Shown piece after piece: positions 44,622 through 55,054 of a DNA stretch of 64,000 nt (the first letter of the stretch is position 1; each line of letters starts with the position of its first letter). The notes below the pieces were generated by a model that ran no database searches, was not told the origin of the DNA, and saw nothing but the letters and a program-made list of their open reading frames with translations. Source of the DNA: Paludibacteraceae bacterium (GTDB taxonomy: Bacteria > Bacteroidota > Bacteroidia > Bacteroidales > Paludibacteraceae); contig JAKSLB010000014.1 of NCBI GenBank assembly GCA_024401435.1, positions 1-64,000 on the forward strand. Reading direction: 5' to 3'. The translations under genes and the position numbers were made by a program.

Positions 44622-45110
44622 CTATTTCTGGACACGCACCGCGCGAATAGGGAAACCGAAGTCGCGACTGCCGTTGACCCAGTAGGTTTTTTCCTTGTTG
44701 AAGTATAAGCGGCGAGCGAAGTTCTCGCTCTTCTCGTAGAGTGAAGACGACCAGTAGACGCCCATACTGTTGACGGCAGAACCATCGCTGTCGCCAGCGG
44801 CAGGTAAAAAAACGTGTGCATCGAATGACGTGTACTCCGATGATAATATATCTTCACATACTGCGCATACAAATGTTCCTTTATCTTCGGTAACCTTAGC
44901 CTTATAAAATATTACTCCGCTCACTTCGCTGTCCTTGTAGCTGTTTGTCCATACCATATAGCACTCCTCAGTAAGTTCCTGCAGCTCCTCAACGGTAGGC
45001 ATTCGCCACTCATCGCCCCAGTTGACTGTTGCTGCATCATCCTCAGGAAGCAAGGTTGAAAGGCTATCAAGTACACCTTCATAATAAGTATGTCGACTTT
45101 TTTTGTTAGA
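44622..45110 (-). pseudogene. FISUMP-domain gene fragment, 5' part lost
   Basis: The reverse-strand frame begins after a stop near 45110 with no signal peptide. It carries the back half of a FISUMP domain: LLPEDDAATVNWGDEWRMPT, VFLPAAGD, VYWSSSLYEKSENFARRLYF and FPIRAVRVQK. It aligns with the whole gene at 27324-28115, including bases past the stop codon. It differs from it in an insertion (FVCAVCEDILSSEY) and in the binding-loop residues. It lacks the front half and is probably dead. Confidence 0.7.
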
Positions 45111-45225
45111 TTATGCACTCTATTCTACCTTAATTTCGCCATTTGGCAAAACAAATCTTAGCCAAATAGCCAAATAAATTTTGGTCAAATAGGAAAAAAA
45201 ACTAATTTTGAAGAAAATTAGATGT

Positions 45226-46506
45226 ATGAAGAATTATAGGACAAGAATAGCAGATAGTGTCTTAAACAGGAAATTAGCAGGGAAAGGAGCTGTATTGATA
45301 GAAGGACCTAAATGGTGTGGGAAAACCACAACCGCAGAGCAAGCTGCAAAAAGTGTCCTTTATTTATCCGATCCATTACAACTCAAGCGCTACAAGATAG
45401 ATGCAGATATGAGTCTTTTGGGTTTCTTGGAAGGGGAAACTCCACGTTTGATAGACGAATGGCAACTTATTCCAAAAATTTGGGACAGTGTACGGTTTGA
45501 AGTTGATCATAGAAACGAACTCGGACAATTTATTCTGACCGGGTCTGCTGTACCTGCAAAATTAGACGATATCAATCATACTGGAACTGGCAGATTCTCT
45601 TGGTTAAGAATGAGACCTATGACATTATTTGAATCAGGAGAGTCTACGGGATGTGTGTCATTAAGATCACTTTTTGAAACAGAAGACTATAAAATTACAG
45701 GTAATGCTAATATAGATCTGAAAGGTATTGCATTCTTGATGTGTAGAGGTGGATGGCCAAGAGCTGTTGACATAGAGGATCAACAGATAGCCATCGATCA
45801 GTCTTACGATTACGTTGATGCTGTTGCTGAATCAGATCTTACAAGAGTAGATGGCATTAAGAAAAATGCAGATAGGGTAAGACGAATTCTAAAGTCTTAT
45901 GCCAGACATCAAGGCAGTCAAGCCTCACTACCAGTGTTGTTGAATGACATTAAGACGAACGAAAACGAATCGATAAGTGATGTCACATTAGGCACATATT
46001 TAACCTCACTACAAAAGATCTTCATGATAGAAGATATGCCTGCTTGGAATCCCAATCTGAGATCTAAGACAGCTATAAGAACTGCTGATACAAGGTATTT
46101 TGTTGATCCTTCTATAGCAACAGCAGCTTTAGGCATTGGACCTAATGATTTATTACAGGATCTCAATACAATGGGACTGCTTTTTGAAACAATGGCAGTT
46201 AGAGATCTTAGGGTATACGCAGAGCCTTTAGATGGTAAGGTTTATCATTTTAGGGATAAAAACGGGCTTGAATGCGACACCATCGTTCATCTAAGGAATG
46301 GGAAATATGGTCTTATCGAAATTAAACTTGGTGGTGAGAATCTAATCAATGAAGGTGCGAAGAACCTAATCTCATTGGCAAATAAAATTGATGTCGACAA
46401 AATGAAGAGACCTTCTTTCTTGATGGTTCTTACGGCTAATGGAGCTTTCCCTTATCGTAGACAGGATGGAGTTTGTGTCGTTCCGATTGGCTGTTTGAAA
46501 GACTAA
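45226..46506 (+). CDS. AAA ATPase with DUF4143 domain
   Basis: The 426-residue protein belongs to the AAA_14/DUF4143 family. Walker A is EGPKWCGKTTTAEQ, Walker B RLIDEWQLIP, sensor region FILTGSAVP. DUF4143 covers the C-terminal half with YFVDPSIATAALGIG and the nuclease-like tail (FRDKNGLECDTIVHLRNGKY and LIEIKLGG, a PD-(D/E)xK-like pattern). The function of the family is not settled. The real start is ATG 45226, because a TTG at 45208 lies in the likely -7 box (TAATTTTG). Upstream, CCAAAT words recur three or four times (45140-45190) and may be an operator. Confidence 0.88.
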   Translation: MKNYRTRIADSVLNRKLAGKGAVLIEGPKWCGKTTTAEQAAKSVLYLSDPLQLKRYKIDADMSLLGFLEGETPRLIDEWQLIPKIWDSVRFEVDHRNELGQFILTGSAVPAKLDDINHTGTGRFSWLRMRPMTLFESGESTGCVSLRSLFETEDYKITGNANIDLKGIAFLMCRGGWPRAVDIEDQQIAIDQSYDYVDAVAESDLTRVDGIKKNADRVRRILKSYARHQGSQASLPVLLNDIKTNENESISDVTLGTYLTSLQKIFMIEDMPAWNPNLRSKTAIRTADTRYFVDPSIATAALGIGPNDLLQDLNTMGLLFETMAVRDLRVYAEPLDGKVYHFRDKNGLECDTIVHLRNGKYGLIEIKLGGENLINEGAKNLISLANKIDVDKMKRPSFLMVLTANGAFPYRRQDGVCVVPIGCLKD

Positions 46507-46514
46507 AAAAATTA

Positions 46515-46594
46515 AGAGGATTTCTATAAATTGCTTTGTAGTGCTTTTGAAGATTTTGTCAGACAGATTGTTAATTTGAATTATTAGTGTCCCC
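46515..46594. mobile_element. Miniature element, internally deleted copy
   Basis: One end reads AGGATTTCTATAAATTGCTT and continues with the right-end interior of the full element in reverse. The other end keeps only GTCCCC. The centre (about 120 bp) is absent. It lies just after the DUF4143 gene. From 46595 to 46740 only a half-palindrome with ACCCC is visible. Confidence 0.55.
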
Positions 46595-46740
46595 TAAACC
46601 TTTTATAGTTTTAAATAGTATGTCCAAAAAAAATGATAAAATGATTCATGCGTATTAAATATAATATGCAACCCCTCTGAGATTTTCCACATGGCACAAA
46701 AGGAAATAGGATTTCGGATGTGGTGGAGAATTGCGTCCCT

Positions 46741-46768
46741 GTAGAGACGCCATAATATGACGTCTCTA
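46741..46768. repeat. Intergenic palindrome, GTAGAGACGC family, copy 3
   Basis: TAGAGACG and CGTCTCTA frame a small inner palindrome CATAATATG. It is the third copy of the family seen at 167 and 3187, with a changed centre. Confidence 0.55.
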
Positions 46769-46956
46769 TCGAAATTACAACCAATGTTGTTATCGTGATG
46801 TTTCCTTGAACCCGAAAAGGGTTATATATTTACATAATCACAATATCACATTATTACATTTTTACATTGACGTGTTAATATCATTACATACGTAGGTGTG
46901 AAACATTGTTATTTTTTCATTATCTTTGCTTATCTCATTTATAAATGTAGCATGAT

Positions 46957-48288
46957 ATGATGAATTGGAATAAGTTAATCTCAACCAAAAGATTTGGATT
47001 AGAACATTATCATAACGAAAAAGAACAGGACAGGACTGAATTTCAACGTGATTTCGACCGATTAATTTTTTCATCCCCATTTAGACGATTACAGAATAAA
47101 ACGCAAGTTTTTCCTTTACCAGGTAGCATTTTTGTTCATAACCGTTTGACACATAGCCTAGAAGTATCTTGTGTGGGTCGTTCGTTGGGTAATAGTGTGG
47201 CAAAACTTCTTCATACAAAATATGGAGCGGAATTGGGTGAAAATATACACGAAATTGGTTCTATCATATCAGCTGCATGTTTAGCACATGATATGGGGAA
47301 TCCACCTTTTGGACATTCAGGAGAAACAGCAATTTCTTCATATTTCTCAGAAGGGAAAGGCTTAGCCTTAAAAGAGTTGTATGGATTGACGGATAGTCAA
47401 TGGAATGATATCATACATTTTGAAGGAAATGCAAACGCATTTCGCCTTTTAACGCATCAGTATAATGGTCGTCGAAAAGGTGGTTTTGTTTTAACCTATT
47501 CTACAATTGCCTCTATTGTAAAGTATCCTTACAAATCAGATTATATCACAGAAAAGAAAAAGAAATTTGGCTTCTTTCAATCCGAGAAAGATGATTTTGT
47601 GAAGATTGCTGATGATTTAGGAATGATATGTCTTGATGAGTACAAATATTGTCGATATCCTCTTGTCTTCTTAGTGGAAGCAGCAGATGATATATGTTAT
47701 GAGATTATGGATATTGAAGATGCTCATAAGTTAAAATTAATTAGCAACGCTGAGGCAAAAGAGTTGTTATTGTCATTTTTCACGGCTGAACAACAAGAGA
47801 AGAAAATCATGCATATGGACATGGTGAAGGACGAGAATGAACAGATTGCTTATTTGCGTTCTTCTGTGATTGGTGTCTTAGTTGATGAATGTTCTCGCGC
47901 TTTTGTCGACAATGAAGAGGCAATTTTATCGGGTACCTTACATTCATCTTTAGTGGAGTGTGTCTCTCCAATGGTAAAGAGTGCCTATGCAAAATGTCAG
48001 GACATTTCCTATAAAAAAATATACAAGTCAAAAGACGTGGTCGATATAGAAATTGCTGGTTACAATATCATTTATACGTTGATTGAAAAGGAGGTTGACG
48101 CTGTTTTCCATGCCGACAAAGCTTATTCAAAACAATTAATAGCACGCATTCCTGAACAATATGAAATTGACAACACCAATCCATATAATAAAATCATGGC
48201 AGTTTTGGATTATATATCAGGAATGACAGATGTTTATGCGCTTGACCTTTATCGAAAGATTACTGGTATGAGTCTACCAAGCCTTTAA
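46957..48288 (+). CDS. dgt: Deoxyguanosinetriphosphate triphosphohydrolase
   Basis: Dgt splits dGTP to deoxyguanosine and triphosphate, balancing dNTP pools and limiting phage or plasmid replication. The 443-residue protein shows the HD-domain metal ligands: His in RLTHSLEVS, His-Asp in CLAHDMGNPPFGHSGE, and a later Asp in VEAADDICYEIMDIED. The N-terminal RTEFQRDFDRLIFSSPFRRL is typical. It converges with sbcC, overlapping its 3' end by 15 bp. Two ATGs (46957, 46960) are equally possible. Confidence 0.93.
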   Translation: MMNWNKLISTKRFGLEHYHNEKEQDRTEFQRDFDRLIFSSPFRRLQNKTQVFPLPGSIFVHNRLTHSLEVSCVGRSLGNSVAKLLHTKYGAELGENIHEIGSIISAACLAHDMGNPPFGHSGETAISSYFSEGKGLALKELYGLTDSQWNDIIHFEGNANAFRLLTHQYNGRRKGGFVLTYSTIASIVKYPYKSDYITEKKKKFGFFQSEKDDFVKIADDLGMICLDEYKYCRYPLVFLVEAADDICYEIMDIEDAHKLKLISNAEAKELLLSFFTAEQQEKKIMHMDMVKDENEQIAYLRSSVIGVLVDECSRAFVDNEEAILSGTLHSSLVECVSPMVKSAYAKCQDISYKKIYKSKDVVDIEIAGYNIIYTLIEKEVDAVFHADKAYSKQLIARIPEQYEIDNTNPYNKIMAVLDYISGMTDVYALDLYRKITGMSLPSL

Positions 48289-51200
48289 TTCTATGGTACT
48301 CGCATTGGCTCCAGTTCCTTTGTTTACAACGATTTGAGCAGCAATTCGCTCTCTTAATCGTTCGACATGACTGATGATGCCAACTTTTTTACCCGTACTT
48401 TGATGAAGTTTTTCCAAGCAATCCATTACATTGACAAGATAATCGTCACTCAATGTACCAAATCCTTCATCGATGAATAACGTGTCGGATACACTATGTG
48501 AATTCTCTGCCATATCTGCTAATCCAAGAGCTAATGCAAGGGATACCATAAATTGTTGTCCACCCGACAATCCAGAACTTGAGAGTATACCATTGTTGTG
48601 ATAGTCTTGTACAACAATAGTAAAATCACCTTGTTTGGTAAGTTCAAAACGATCATCAAATTGTCGCAAATAATGATTGGCATTTTGCAATAAAAGTTCA
48701 AGGACGAAACTGAGGGCTATCTTTTTAAATTTACTTCCATCAGCACTTCCAAAAGCTTGATTTAATCGATCCCATTGTTCAAAGACGATTCGTGCTTTTT
48801 GGTATTCCATTTGCAGTCCTTCCACTTTTTTTAAGTTTTCTTCGTTCGTCTTTAATTGGGATTTCCTTTCTCCTACTTGTTGATATAGTTGATTGATTTC
48901 CACTGTTTGTTGTGTGGAAAGTGCATTGAATTGATCTTCGTTCCAATCTTTTTCTTCTTCGCTAAAGAAAGGCTTTTGCTTTTCAAGAGTCTCCTGTCCA
49001 ACCTTATGTTCTTTATAGGAAGCTTGGATAGTTGCATGATTTGTTTTAATATCACGATGATGATTGTCTATTTGAGTTATCTGCTCTTGTGTATAATGTT
49101 CTGATAAAAAGGAAAGTTGGTTTTCGTTCATATCAGGGTGATGAACATAAAATTCTTGTAATTGCTGAGAATACCTCTTGATATCTTTTTGGAGCGTTTC
49201 CATCGTATTTTTCCAAGTTATCACATCTGATGACAGTAGCATACAAGCACTTAGAAGTTTATTCATCGTAGTTGCTTCTATCTCTGGCTCTTTCCATTGC
49301 ACTTTTTCACAAATGGTTCCTTTGATTTCTATAACCTGATCATATTCCGCTTGATTCTGTTTGATTTGATCTGTCAATGTTTTCATTGATTCTGCTTCCT
49401 CCTTATATAAAGAAGAGGCATCGTCAATTTGTTTGATGAAAGATTGATAAGCTGTTTGATAGGCTGTTTCCCATTCAGGAAGAACAATTTGCTTTGCCAA
49501 ATCTTTTATTATTTTTTCTTCTGATTGTATAGCCTGTTTTCGTAGTTCCTCCTTTTTTTCTTTCTCTTTTTTTTCGTTTTCTAACTCATGTTGATCCTTT
49601 TCAAATATTTCTTCTGCTTTTTCTTCTACACTTTTTTGTTGATCTTTTTTTTCTTGAAGAGAATCTCTATTCGATTGAATCTCTGTTAATTTCGTTATAG
49701 ATTGACTTATAAAATCCAATTTTTCGTTTGCTTCCGATATACACTTTTCAAGGAGACCTTCTTGCATGAAGTCTTCGTACTCGCAGGTTATTCCTGCAGC
49801 CTTATAATTAGAAAGGAGTGTTTGATTCTCTTGGTTGAGTCCGTTGAAGCATTTTTCCCGATCTTTTTCTTTGCTTTTTATATCATCTTCTATCACTTTT
49901 AATCGCGTCTCGGCGGTCAAAAGTTGTTCGGTAACATCCTTCAACGTCTTTTCTTTTTCATTTTTTGCTTGTAGTTGAGTGGTAAGAGAAGACTGGAAAT
50001 GATCATCTGAGAGAAGTTCTGTAATTTTTTGTCCACACACAGGACACGTATCTCCAGCTTTTAGATTCTTTCTCAATTCTTTTGCGATATCTTTTACAGA
50101 TTTCTCTGCAAGATCATAGACTGATTTTGCAATGTCAAATTCCTGTTGAGCATTTTTTTTCTGCTGTATGAAAGATGTTTTTTTATCATTCAACTCTTTA
50201 AATTCTATTGACATTTTGTTCAACTGCTCCTTGATGACAGAAAGATCATCTTGATGAGTGGACATTGTTTTCAAAGAGGTGATGAGCGTAGTAATAGAAT
50301 TGTATTGCTGATGAAGATGATTATTGGGATCAATCTGTTTAATTTGTTCATTCAGAATCTTGATCTTTTCTTGAAGAGATTCTGATTTCTTCTTTTCTTC
50401 TTTGTAAATCGATTCAGAATCCTTGATTTTCTTTTCTAATTCTGGAATCTTTTTTTCTATTTTTTGGATCTCAAACGCATAACTATCGGAATTTGTTCGC
50501 GAAGTGTGAGCAGATTCTAACTTTGATATGATAACCCCAGCATTTTCAAACATCTCTATTTCCTGTTTGGAATAGCCGTTTATCTTCTTTTGTAACTGTT
50601 CCAAATGAGTCTTATCGTTTTCTATTTTTGACGCTAATCCTTTGATACCGCTACACATAGATGAAAAACGTGATAGCAAATCTTTTTCATCATTCCGAAC
50701 TTTTACTTGCTTATTTTCAACTAAACGATATTGCTTCAACCATTCGATCGCTACGATGGATTCGTTCCACTGCGAAAGAATTCGATTTTCTAATTGGAAT
50801 GTTTCTGATGTTTGAATTTCATCAGATTTCTTCAGTTCCTCTTGAAGAGATTCTAATTTTTTAACGGTCTTATTCCAATCTTTAAGCCAAATCAGTTTTT
50901 CTGTGGTTTTCTTTTGTTCCTTTTCTTTTATCTTAATATCATCATCAGTTTTGGCAAGGAATTCATGAATATCCTTTAATTGCTCATCATTTAGAAGTGA
51001 AGAAGAATCAATCTTGGTTTTATAGTCATGCATAATTGATTCCTTCGCTTTAAAGATTTCATAAATTTTCTTCCCGATACGTTCGTAGATGTCCTGACCT
51101 GTAAGGTTTTGCAATATATCTGCTTTTGTACTATCATCACTTTTTAAGAATTGTGAAAATTGTCCTTGTGCTAACAAAGCAGTTCGTTGAAAATCAGAGA

Positions 51201-51666
51201 ATTTCACACCAACAGCGCGTAAAACTTCAGCTTCAATCTCATCCTTTTTGATGTATGAGACATGTTGTGTAATGTTATCGAGTACCCATTCTCGTTTGTT
51301 GAAATTGTTATTACGATTAATGCGAACAGACCATGATGCTTGATACAAATCGCCATTGTTACCTTCAAAGGTGAGGGTTATGGAGCACTCTTTTGACCCT
51401 TTACGAAGTAATTGACGAGGGTCTTGTAGTGTAATGGTTTTGTCGGTTCCATCAGGGGAGAACTTATCATTTTTAGAAGCTTCAAATAATCTGGGAGTCT
51501 CGTCATAAAGTGCCAGGCATAGCGTATCAAGAATAGTCGATTTACCAGCGCCCGTGGATCCGCAGATAAGGAAAAGAGATTCGTTTTTTAGAGGAGCCTC
51601 ATTGAAGTTGATTGTTGCATCGGCAATGGAGGCTATGTTATGTATTTTTAGTTCCTGTAGTTTCAT
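48274..51666 (-). CDS. sbcC: DNA double-strand break repair nuclease subunit SbcC
   Basis: SbcC (Rad50-like) is the ATPase and tether that works with SbcD on DNA ends and hairpins. The 1130-residue protein has Walker A ICGSTGAGKSTILD, long coiled coils on both sides of a zinc hook CPVCGQ (about residue 544), the ABC signature SGLSGGQQF and Walker B TLFIDEGFGTLSDD. All parts are intact and the length is normal. It starts 4 bp after sbcD, forming the classic sbcD-sbcC operon, and its 3' end overlaps convergent dgt. Confidence 0.95.
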   Translation of the reverse strand: MKLQELKIHNIASIADATINFNEAPLKNESLFLICGSTGAGKSTILDTLCLALYDETPRLFEASKNDKFSPDGTDKTITLQDPRQLLRKGSKECSITLTFEGNNGDLYQASWSVRINRNNNFNKREWVLDNITQHVSYIKKDEIEAEVLRAVGVKFSDFQRTALLAQGQFSQFLKSDDSTKADILQNLTGQDIYERIGKKIYEIFKAKESIMHDYKTKIDSSSLLNDEQLKDIHEFLAKTDDDIKIKEKEQKKTTEKLIWLKDWNKTVKKLESLQEELKKSDEIQTSETFQLENRILSQWNESIVAIEWLKQYRLVENKQVKVRNDEKDLLSRFSSMCSGIKGLASKIENDKTHLEQLQKKINGYSKQEIEMFENAGVIISKLESAHTSRTNSDSYAFEIQKIEKKIPELEKKIKDSESIYKEEKKKSESLQEKIKILNEQIKQIDPNNHLHQQYNSITTLITSLKTMSTHQDDLSVIKEQLNKMSIEFKELNDKKTSFIQQKKNAQQEFDIAKSVYDLAEKSVKDIAKELRKNLKAGDTCPVCGQKITELLSDDHFQSSLTTQLQAKNEKEKTLKDVTEQLLTAETRLKVIEDDIKSKEKDREKCFNGLNQENQTLLSNYKAAGITCEYEDFMQEGLLEKCISEANEKLDFISQSITKLTEIQSNRDSLQEKKDQQKSVEEKAEEIFEKDQHELENEKKEKEKKEELRKQAIQSEEKIIKDLAKQIVLPEWETAYQTAYQSFIKQIDDASSLYKEEAESMKTLTDQIKQNQAEYDQVIEIKGTICEKVQWKEPEIEATTMNKLLSACMLLSSDVITWKNTMETLQKDIKRYSQQLQEFYVHHPDMNENQLSFLSEHYTQEQITQIDNHHRDIKTNHATIQASYKEHKVGQETLEKQKPFFSEEEKDWNEDQFNALSTQQTVEINQLYQQVGERKSQLKTNEENLKKVEGLQMEYQKARIVFEQWDRLNQAFGSADGSKFKKIALSFVLELLLQNANHYLRQFDDRFELTKQGDFTIVVQDYHNNGILSSSGLSGGQQFMVSLALALGLADMAENSHSVSDTLFIDEGFGTLSDDYLVNVMDCLEKLHQSTGKKVGIISHVERLRERIAAQIVVNKGTGANASTIELKAW

Positions 51667-51670
51667 AGTT

Positions 51671-52855
51671 TTAATCGTTTAATAGTTGAAGAGCTTCGTT
51701 AAATGTTTTTTCCATTTCTTCTGTAAAACGTTCACCCATGTATCGTTTGGCAATTTCAATAGGAGTCATCTCTTTGAATTCTGTAAGGGTGATAGAGTGG
51801 GTTATATCTTTGGGTCCATCTTCTTCCATACGAGCATAATTAATGCAGAGCAGTTGGGAGGTTTTTCCCTCCATTTCTGTGGCAGCAAGAGCCATAGCGT
51901 CACTTGGAGCACTACCAGCAACTACGTTTAAACGTATGAAGCTTTCTTCTTGAGGAGAATAAGATCTTAATGCATTGATAGCGTCAAGAAATGGGAGAGG
52001 TTTCTCTGGAAGTGTTATTAACGGATGAGGAGTATGTATCTCCTCTTCTTCGATAATAGGATTGTTTTGAGTATCAAAGGTGACAATGGAAACAGAATGT
52101 TTATAAGGTTCGTCAAAACTGACAGCAATTGGGGTGCCACAGTAGCGTACCTTATGTTGTGTATCATGAATGAATTGTGCATGATGGATATGTCCTAACG
52201 CTAAATAATTGAATTCTTGAAGGATGGATGACACATTCAGTGTTTCCACACCACCAATAGAATCCATCTTATGACCCGTGAAATCGACATCACCTAAAAT
52301 AGTTAGGTGACCCATAAGGACCAATGGGACTTTGTGAGAATTTAATTCTTGCATACGATGACAGACTCCCTGATAGAAAGAGAGTATTCTATTCCCTTCA
52401 GATTTAGGGAAGTTTTGTTCGTATGCGAATGGGATAGCACCAATTAAGCAAAGAGAATCACCTTTCCCGTCATAGATTGTAATAATATGTTTATCATAAT
52501 CAGCCATCCGTTCTTCATCTGTATGAATGGTGGAAATTAGATGCACATTAGCCAGTTCCCATAATTCACTATCTACACTAATGCGTTGCGCACTATCATG
52601 ATTTCCGGCGATGATAATGATTTTCATTTGAGGAAGAATCGTGTGAAAATGGAGAATTGTCTCGTGAAATAATCTTTGTGCAGATACAGCTGGGTTTGAG
52701 GTTTCATAAATATCACCGCAAATAAGAAGAGCATCTGGTTGTTGATCTAAGATGATGGAACTGAGTTGCTCGAAAAACGCTTTGTGATTTTCCGTCAACT
52801 CCTGATTATAAAGCACCTTACCTAAGTGCCAATCGCTTGTATGTACTATCTTCAT
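51671..52855 (-). CDS. sbcD: DNA repair exonuclease subunit SbcD
   Basis: SbcD (Mre11-like) is the manganese nuclease that cleaves DNA hairpins and ends. The 394 residues show every phosphoesterase motif: HTSDWHLGK, LLICGDIYE, IAGNHDSAQR, LMGHLT and LGHIHHAQ. A capping domain fills the C-terminus. It lies first in the operon. An upstream minus-strand sequence (TTGTATATTTGTAAC, near 52868-52880) may be its -7 box. Confidence 0.95.
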   Translation of the reverse strand: MKIVHTSDWHLGKVLYNQELTENHKAFFEQLSSIILDQQPDALLICGDIYETSNPAVSAQRLFHETILHFHTILPQMKIIIIAGNHDSAQRISVDSELWELANVHLISTIHTDEERMADYDKHIITIYDGKGDSLCLIGAIPFAYEQNFPKSEGNRILSFYQGVCHRMQELNSHKVPLVLMGHLTILGDVDFTGHKMDSIGGVETLNVSSILQEFNYLALGHIHHAQFIHDTQHKVRYCGTPIAVSFDEPYKHSVSIVTFDTQNNPIIEEEEIHTPHPLITLPEKPLPFLDAINALRSYSPQEESFIRLNVVAGSAPSDAMALAATEMEGKTSQLLCINYARMEEDGPKDITHSITLTEFKEMTPIEIAKRYMGERFTEEMEKTFNEALQLLND

Positions 52856-52951
52856 TGTAATAATCCTTTGTTACAAATATACAAAATGTTGTAGGTTGTT
52901 CTTCAATTTTCCTCATAAAGTATTGAAGAAGGGTAGGGATAAAAAAAAAGA

Positions 52952-52978
52952 GTTAGCCGTGTTTCACAACACACTAAC
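52952..52978 (-). terminator. Terminator for the WecA-like gene transcript
   Basis: GTTAGCCGTGTT pairs with AACACACTAAC over TCAC. On the minus strand it runs into nine Ts (52941-52949). It separates the leftward transcript of the transferase gene from sbcD. The AT-rich bases 52979-53155 show nothing else. Confidence 0.65.
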
Positions 52979-53155
52979 CCCGAAATATTTATAATACGAC
53001 TTTTAAGCTTTAGTGCAATTATATATATAAAAATGTTAATTATGAATTTTTTTGCATAAAATTTTCATTTTTTTGTGTATTTAATGAAAATAATCATATG
53101 CCCTCCCAAAAATATGAGAGAGTTTGACAATTATTTACAAATAGAATTAGATAAA

Positions 53156-53352
53156 GGGGACTTCTATAAATTCCCCGATTTTTAAATTTAAAAATAAGGA
53201 TTATTCTTTCATCTTTTGTGTGCTTTTGAATTTTTGTCGCCATCTTGCTGATTTTCACTCAGTCACAGTGCTCGCACTGTTCCTTCTTTCAAATCAACAA
53301 TCTGCCTGACAAAATCTTCAAAATCACTACAAAGCAATTTATAGAAATCCCC
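53156..53352. mobile_element. Miniature inverted-repeat element, copy 2 (~197 bp)
   Basis: This unit has the same ends (GGGGACTTCTATAAATT and AATTTATAGAAATCCCC) and nearly the same interior as 7631-7829, in the same orientation. Most differences are in the AT-rich left third. It lies between the ends of the sbcD leader and the transferase gene. Confidence 0.7.
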
Positions 53353-53398
53353 TAAACAAATAATGAAGAATTGTAGAAAAGGTAGAATAGGGTAGGGG

Positions 53399-54547
53399 TT
53401 ATTTGTTTTTTTCTATGTGATTTATTTTATAAGACATCCAACAATTGATTCCTGTATAGCCTAAAATATAGATTAGGAAAACAATAGTAGCACCCACATA
53501 TTGGGAAAATAAGATAAATCCAATCATACAAATGGCAGAAACGCCAAGAATTAAGAAGAGAGAATTACGTTGACTCATTCCCATTCTAAGTAACTTATGA
53601 TGGATATGATTTTTATCGGGTAAAAATGGATTTTTATGATCACGTAAACGATGTATGAAAACATGAATGACATCCATGCAAGGAATCATCAAAGGAATGA
53701 ATGCAAGCACCAATGGGTTAAAATTGGAAGTTATACTATGAGCAGACATATCCAAGTTTGCAATTTTAAAGCTCAAAAGGCAAAGGATTAGACCAATGGT
53801 AAGCGAACCAGAATCACCCATAAAAATTTTGCGGTGTTTTTCTGGATTTCCAAATACATTATAATAAAAGAATGGGATGATGGTTCCCAAGGTAGAAATA
53901 GAGATCAAAGCATAAACGTGTTCATCCAACATATAAAACACGTAGGTATAGAATATAAGGGCAACACCACTCAATCCCGATGCAAGTCCATCAATACCAT
54001 CTATTAAATTAATCGCATTGATGATAAACACTACTAAAACAACTGAGAAGGGGATATACAACCAAGTAGGAAGTTGATGGATACCTAATATACCATGACA
54101 ATCAGAGATACACAACCCACCTAATAAGAATAAAATACCACATATAATTTGTACGACAAATTTTGCTCTGTATTTAACGCCAACCAAATCATCTGCAATT
54201 CCAACAAGATAAAGAAGAATTAGGGAACACACAGACACAGAAAGCTCTAACGTAAAATTCTGCAATTCATTGGCCAATAAGTATCTACCAGAATAGATAT
54301 CTATGACCAGTATGATAAAGAAAGAAAATAAAATTACGTGTTCAAATGCGATTCCTCCAAGACGAGGAACAGAACTATGATGGATTTTTCTTCCATCGGG
54401 CTCATCAAACAATTTTTTACGGAAAGCGATTAATAAAATCTGTGGGATTAATATTCCAGTGAAAATCAATGACAATAGCATACCACCCATAAGGATTAGA
54501 TTCCATAATGAATTATCCGTGATAGCATTTAGAATGTCGTTTGTCAT
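53399..54547 (-). CDS. WecA/MraY-family undecaprenyl-phosphate sugar-1-phosphate transferase
   Basis: This 382-residue polytopic enzyme places a HexNAc-1-phosphate on undecaprenyl phosphate. About ten helices are visible. Conserved cytoplasmic loops are GIADDLVG, NAINLIDGIDGLASGLSG, KIFMGDSGSLTIG and the sugar-specificity loop DKNHIHHKLLRMGMSQ. The HIHH loop points to a WecA-type rather than MraY enzyme. The longer frame from 54571 starts at a TTG inside the -7 box (TATCTTTG), so the ATG at 54547 is preferred. A second initiating transferase (31899-33311) is present, suggesting two glycan pathways. Confidence 0.9.
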   Translation of the reverse strand: MTNDILNAITDNSLWNLILMGGMLLSLIFTGILIPQILLIAFRKKLFDEPDGRKIHHSSVPRLGGIAFEHVILFSFFIILVIDIYSGRYLLANELQNFTLELSVSVCSLILLYLVGIADDLVGVKYRAKFVVQIICGILFLLGGLCISDCHGILGIHQLPTWLYIPFSVVLVVFIINAINLIDGIDGLASGLSGVALIFYTYVFYMLDEHVYALISISTLGTIIPFFYYNVFGNPEKHRKIFMGDSGSLTIGLILCLLSFKIANLDMSAHSITSNFNPLVLAFIPLMIPCMDVIHVFIHRLRDHKNPFLPDKNHIHHKLLRMGMSQRNSLFLILGVSAICMIGFILFSQYVGATIVFLIYILGYTGINCWMSYKINHIEKNK

Positions 54548-54571
54548 CTCAGTTTTATTAATTTTGTGCAA

Positions 54572-55054
54572 AGATACCCTTTCAATCTCTTTTTTCCAAA
54601 AAATTCACTTATATTTTGGTATCTTGTACAGTATGATTATTTAATTATAATGATTGTAACTTCTAAAGAAATTGAAATATAAAGTGTGATAATAATTATT
54701 CTTTTGATAATCAATGCAAGTCATCGTATAAACAATCATGTCAATTACATTTCTGTTAATTTTTTAATATCAAAAGAACGCTAAAAACCTATTATAGAAA
54801 ATCTCTTTAATGGATTAACGTGAATATGAATGATTTAGTGCCCTTCTTAGGCAAAAAATTCTCTCTCATATTCCATTCTTTTTTTGTACGATTGTCGAAT
54901 AATCGACAGATAAAAGGGGATAATTGCAGAAAACAAAAAATGGAACAATGCATAATTTTATCAACTTTATTCTCGTTTTTCCATAAATATGAGATAATTT
55001 TAATAATTTTGGTTGGTATTAAAGAGAATTAAATAAGAATTTAAATTTTAGCAT
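54572..55054. other. Non-coding gap between WecA-like and FGE-like genes
   Basis: The gap holds the leftward promoter of the transferase gene next to 54572. A possible rightward -7 box TAATTTTG lies near 55004 for the FGE-like gene. A frame at 54820-55032 has no protein character. A short inverted repeat (TTGTCGAATAATCGACA, about 54891-54907) is also present. I see nothing else. Confidence 0.4.

Noticed and set aside
54820-55032. 70-residue open frame before the FGE-like gene
   Set aside because: It is AT-rich and low-complexity, with no family resemblance or neighbour logic.
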